A stretch of DNA of 64,000 nt from an uncultured Draconibacterium sp. (GTDB taxonomy: Bacteria > Bacteroidota > Bacteroidia > Bacteroidales > Prolixibacteraceae), in assembly GCF_963676815.1 (NCBI RefSeq), contig NZ_OY781365.1, positions 5,242,501-5,306,500 of the forward strand, given 5' to 3'. The translations under genes were made by a program, and so were the position numbers. The notes under the pieces were generated by a model that saw only the letters and a list, made by a program, of their open reading frames with translations, was not told the DNA's origin and did not search any database. Shown here in pieces: positions 60,489 through 64,000 of this stretch (positions are counted from its first letter, which is position 1; each line of letters starts with the position of its first letter).

Positions 60489-61703
60489 TTGAATCGAAAT
60501 ATTGTACATATTGATCTGGACACCTTTTTTGTGTCGTGTGAAAGGCTGATGAACCGGGAGTTGATCGGCAAACCGGTGTTGGTTGGAGGTACCAGTGGAC
60601 GGGGAGTGGTGGCTGCCTGCAGTTACGAAGCGCGACAATACGGCATACATTCGGCCATGCCCATGCAAATGGCCCGCCGACTTTGTCCCGAGGCCATTGT
60701 GGTAAAAGGAAACAGCTCCATTTATAGCAAATTCTCCGACGAAATAACCGATATTATTAAAGAAGGAGCACCGCTTTACGAAAAATCATCCATCGACGAG
60801 TTTTATATTGATGTAAGCGGAATGGACAAATTTTACGGCTGCTATAAGTGGGCGCAAGAGCTACGCGAACGAATTATTGATCAGACACATTTACCCATTT
60901 CTTTTGGACTGTCGACCAATAAAACGGTGTCGAAAGTGGCAACAGGAGAGATAAAACCCAATAATTTTCAGCAGATTGAATACGGGCATGAAAAAGAGTT
61001 TCTGGCGCCGCTTCCGGTGAAAAAAATCCCGATGGTGGGCGATCAGACTTATAAAATGCTGCTGAGCATGGGAATCCGTTATGTAAAAACCATCCAGGAA
61101 ATGCCTATCGAATTGATGGACAAAGTGATGGGAAAAAACGGGATTGTGTTGTGGAAAAAGGCGCAGGGAATCGATAATTCGCTGGTAGAACCGTATCACG
61201 AGCGGAAATCTATTTCATCGTCGCTTACTTTCGAGAAAGACACCATTGATGTGCAGGCGCTGAAAAACTTGTTGCTGGCCATGGCCGAAAAACTGGCTTT
61301 TTATCTGCGCAACGGAAACAAACTTACGTCGTGTGTTACGGTAACCGTGCGTTATTCCGATTTCGATACCCGCACCCGCCAAAAGCGCATTCCGTATACT
61401 TCGCTTGATCATACGCTTATTCAAACTACTATGGAACTTTTCGATCAGTTGTACACACGCCGGGTTTTGGTGCGGCTGGTGGGCGTGCGTTTTAGTCATT
61501 TGGTGGGCGGAAGTTACCAGATGAAACTGTTTGAAGACGATACCAAGCTGATAAATCTGTACCAGCGCATGGACAAGATCCGCAACCGTTTTGGCCAGAA
61601 TGCAGTGCAGCGGGCCTCAACCATGGGAACCCGTGGTATCGGACAAATGGCGAATCCGTTTAACGGCCAACCACCGGTGATTCCGGCACACAGGAGGATG
61701 TAA
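60489..61703 (+). CDS. Y-family DNA polymerase (DinB/UmuC type)
   Basis: 404 residues. The start is a TTG (60489): the family N-terminus NIVHIDLDTFFVSCERL begins directly after it and no ATG is available before Asp9. Catalytic Asp9 and Asp103-Glu104 (KSSIDEFYIDVSG) are intact, so it is an active translesion polymerase, unlike ImuB. The fingers/palm blocks SYEARQYGIHSAMPMQMARR and PISFGLSTNKTVSKVATGEIKPN are present, and the little-finger domain reaches to about residue 350. The tail (NGQPPVIPAHRRM) is not a clear clamp motif. It is followed by a DnaE gene after 135 bases. Confidence 0.93.
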   Translation: MNRNIVHIDLDTFFVSCERLMNRELIGKPVLVGGTSGRGVVAACSYEARQYGIHSAMPMQMARRLCPEAIVVKGNSSIYSKFSDEITDIIKEGAPLYEKSSIDEFYIDVSGMDKFYGCYKWAQELRERIIDQTHLPISFGLSTNKTVSKVATGEIKPNNFQQIEYGHEKEFLAPLPVKKIPMVGDQTYKMLLSMGIRYVKTIQEMPIELMDKVMGKNGIVLWKKAQGIDNSLVEPYHERKSISSSLTFEKDTIDVQALKNLLLAMAEKLAFYLRNGNKLTSCVTVTVRYSDFDTRTRQKRIPYTSLDHTLIQTTMELFDQLYTRRVLVRLVGVRFSHLVGGSYQMKLFEDDTKLINLYQRMDKIRNRFGQNAVQRASTMGTRGIGQMANPFNGQPPVIPAHRRM

Positions 61704-61838
61704 ATTGAGTGATGAATGATGATTAACGATTTAAGAATAATGAAGGAAGAAGTGTTCAGTGAGCAGGCGCAGTATTCAGAACCAATGACTCGAAACTTAC
61801 TTAAGGCATTCTCGCATTGAAACATTTATGCGCTTTTT

Positions 61839-64000
61839 ATGCTACTAAATAGCCACACATACTACAGCTACAAATTCGGAACGCTTTCCATCGACGAGTT
61901 GATTGATGAAGCGATCGGGAAAGGCTACAACTCGCTGGTGTTGACCGATATCAACAATACGTCGGCTACCATCGATTTTATCCGCCGTTGCGAGGGAAAA
62001 GATTTGCGTCCGGTTGTGGGAATCGATTTCAGAAATGGCGCACAGCAGCAATACATTGGCATTGCACGAAATAACAGTGGCTTTCAGCAATTGACCGAGC
62101 ACCTGACGATGCATTTACATGAAGAGGCTGATTTTGCAGAACGGGCGCCGGAAATGGAGGACGTGTATTTTATTTATCCGGTTGGGAAAGTGCATCCAAA
62201 GCTGTTGCGCGAGAATGAATTTATCGGGGTAAAACCAACGCAGATCAGTAAAATCTTTGGAGATCTGCGGAATCACCGGGAAAAACTGGTGGTGTTGCAG
62301 CCGGTCACTTTTCGTAATAAACGCGATTTTAATATCCACCGGCTTTTGCGCACAATGGACAATAATACTTTGCTAAGTCGTCTTCCAAAAAGCGAAGAAG
62401 CCAGCCCGGATGAGATTATGTTTTCGCAGGAAAAAATTAGTGAGGTATTTCGCGATTTTCCGGATATTATTGAAAATACACAGCGTCTGATTAATAATTG
62501 TACCATTCAGTTTACCTTCAAAAAAGCCAAAAACAAAAAGTGTTTTACCAATTCGCCCGAAGAAGATTTTGAATTGTTGACAAAGCTGGCGAACAAGGGA
62601 TTAAAATATCGTTTTGGCAATCCTTCGGAGGCTGTGGTTGCGCGAATGGAGAAAGAACTGGCAGTGATTCGTCAGATGGATTTTTCCTCGTATTTTCTCA
62701 TCAACTGGGATCTGGTGGAGTACGCCCGCCGCGAAGGTTGTTACTATGTGGGGCGGGGAAGTGGTGCCAACAGTATGGTGGCTTACCTGTTGCGTATTAC
62801 CGATGTCGATCCGATCGAACTGGATCTGTATTTCGAGCGTTTTATCAATCCGTCGCGGAAAAGTCCGCCTGATTTTGACATTGATTTTGCCTCGCGTGAT
62901 CGTGATCATATTACGCGCTACATTTTCGACCGGCACGACTGGGATCACACGGCGCTGGTGGGAACGTACATCACTTTTCAATACAAATCGGTAGTTCGTG
63001 AGTTGGGAAAGGTGTTTGGTTTGCCAACGCACGAGATTGAAAAACTGCAAAAAGTAAAAGATTTCAGCAGTCTGGATGATATTGGAAAACTGGTATTGCA
63101 GTACAGTAAACTGATCCACGGTTTTCCGAGCCATTTGAGTGTGCATTCCAGCGGCATTCTTATTTCCGAAGAACCCATCAGTGCGTACTCGGCTACTATC
63201 ATGCCGCCAAAAGGTTTCCCAACCGTTCATTTTAGTATGCTCGAAGCCGAAGACATTGGTTTTGCCAAGTTCGATATTTTGGGGCAGCGCGGGCTGAGCA
63301 AAATTCAGGATGCTATTCAGTTGGTACAGGAAAATACAGGTGATGAAATTGATATCCACGACCTGAAGACTTTTAAGGAAGATCAGCAGATAAAAGAGCT
63401 GCTAATGCGCGGAAATACAATCGGGTGTTTTTATGTGGAATCGCCGGCCATGCGCATGTTACTCACCAAACTGGAGGCCGACGATTACCTGCGTTTGGTG
63501 GCGGCCAGTTCTATTATTCGCCCGGGAGTGGCACAGAGCGGAATGATGCGCGAGTACATTTTGCGTTACCGCGATCGTAGTCGTTGTGTGGCAGCAAAAG
63601 CAGAAGCACCGGAACTTTACCAACTGCTGGAAGAAACCTACGGTGTAATGGTGTACCAGGAGGATGTGATAAAAGTAGCGCACCTTTTTGCCGGTCTCAC
63701 ACTGGCCGAGTCGGACATTTTGAGGCGCGGTATGTCGTGGAAATTCAAACAACGCAACGAGTTTGGAAAAATCAAAGACAAATTTTTCTCCAATTGTGCA
63801 GAACGTGGCTATGCCCTAGATTTGATAAAACGTGTGTGGGAGCAGATCGAGAGTTTTGCTAATTACGCTTTTTCCAAAGGGCACTCGGCCTCGTATGCGG
63901 TAGAGAGTTTCCAGGCGCTGTTTATAAAGGCCTACTATCCGCTCGAATATATTGTGGCAACCATCAACAACGGCGGAGGTTTTTACCGCACCGAACTGTA
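61839..64000 (+). CDS. Error-prone DNA polymerase III alpha (DnaE2-like), 3' end outside window
   Basis: The first 720 residues of a C-family polymerase; the frame is open to the window end. The PHP domain (about 1-200) is degenerate: the HxH site reads NSHTYYSY, and TDINN stands for TDHGN. The palm has GRGSGANSMVAYLL, the catalytic PDFDIDF (about 344-350), DHITRYIFDR, and the later MEAEDIGFAKFDILGQ-like block (SMLEAEDIGFAKFDILGQRG), YGVMVYQEDV and FSKGHSASYA. Position behind a LexA-type repressor and a Y-family polymerase marks it as the mutagenic second DnaE, not the replicative one. Confidence 0.9.
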   Translation, partial: MLLNSHTYYSYKFGTLSIDELIDEAIGKGYNSLVLTDINNTSATIDFIRRCEGKDLRPVVGIDFRNGAQQQYIGIARNNSGFQQLTEHLTMHLHEEADFAERAPEMEDVYFIYPVGKVHPKLLRENEFIGVKPTQISKIFGDLRNHREKLVVLQPVTFRNKRDFNIHRLLRTMDNNTLLSRLPKSEEASPDEIMFSQEKISEVFRDFPDIIENTQRLINNCTIQFTFKKAKNKKCFTNSPEEDFELLTKLANKGLKYRFGNPSEAVVARMEKELAVIRQMDFSSYFLINWDLVEYARREGCYYVGRGSGANSMVAYLLRITDVDPIELDLYFERFINPSRKSPPDFDIDFASRDRDHITRYIFDRHDWDHTALVGTYITFQYKSVVRELGKVFGLPTHEIEKLQKVKDFSSLDDIGKLVLQYSKLIHGFPSHLSVHSSGILISEEPISAYSATIMPPKGFPTVHFSMLEAEDIGFAKFDILGQRGLSKIQDAIQLVQENTGDEIDIHDLKTFKEDQQIKELLMRGNTIGCFYVESPAMRMLLTKLEADDYLRLVAASSIIRPGVAQSGMMREYILRYRDRSRCVAAKAEAPELYQLLEETYGVMVYQEDVIKVAHLFAGLTLAESDILRRGMSWKFKQRNEFGKIKDKFFSNCAERGYALDLIKRVWEQIESFANYAFSKGHSASYAVESFQALFIKAYYPLEYIVATINNGGGFYRTEL

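Noticed and set aside
60489..61703. ImuB-type inactive polymerase
   Set aside because: All three catalytic acids (Asp9, Asp103, Glu104) are present.
62601..63359. Long minus-strand frame of 252 codons
   Set aside because: Opposite the DnaE coding region, whose frame is clearly the conserved one.

Overview
The window is one continuous piece of a Bacteroidota (Bacteroidia) chromosome of about 40 % G+C. The order Marinilabiliales (Prolixibacteraceae-like) fits best, but that rank is inference. Signs of the phylum are the L28-L33-DUF4295 gene trio, a type IX secretion (T9SS) sorting tail, a GH97 glycosidase, DUF4252, NptA/PhoU and FadL-type proteins, and many promoters with the Bacteroidota -7 box TAnnTTTG. 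No phage, IS element, CRISPR array, rRNA or tRNA was found.

Layout. 0-8.2 kb is a curli (functional amyloid) locus: four curlin-repeat proteins, the first cut by the window edge, then csgE, csgF, csgG with an extra C-terminal barrel-like domain, and a surface lipoprotein. 8.3-17 kb holds ferritin, a RelA-type (p)ppGpp synthetase with a degenerate hydrolase site, TPR proteins, ribosomal proteins L28/L33, ftsY, a TraR/DksA zinc-finger protein and a hybrid sensor kinase. 17-20.7 kb has a fructosamine kinase, a double-SIS sugar-phosphate protein and an aminotransferase in one direction, possibly an Amadori-product pathway, plus a nitroreductase. 21-22.4 kb has two paralogous secreted proteins sharing a 12-bp upstream box. 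22.8-35.8 kb is mostly housekeeping: secA, lgt, slyD, aroC, DUF134, msrB, a TruC-like synthase, a sulfatase and a Na/phosphate symporter, with a candidate small RNA at 29.37-29.5 kb.

35.76-38.0 kb looks like a genomic scar. It has long inverted repeats, a cobalamin-riboswitch-like element with no gene behind it, an orphan protein of different composition, six 42-bp palindromic tandem repeats and the broken 3' end of a T9SS cargo gene. 38-61 kb carries an RibD/DHFR-like reductase, hrpB, a TauE/SafE permease, exonuclease III, FadL, a 1158-residue protein assigned as a PPi-type PEP carboxykinase, an ECF sigma factor with a four-helix membrane partner, gamma-glutamyltransferase, an AddB-like nuclease, trmD, an M14 peptidase, Hsp20, GH97 and a PQQ-type propeller.

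The last 4.4 kb is a damage-inducible mutagenesis cassette: a LexA/CI-type repressor with an intact Ala-Gly cleavage site and Ser-Lys dyad, transcribed away from a Y-family polymerase and a second DnaE that runs off the window. The strongest leads are the extended curli system, this cassette, the orphan riboswitch/repeat scar, the fructosamine gene set and the PPi-PEPCK.
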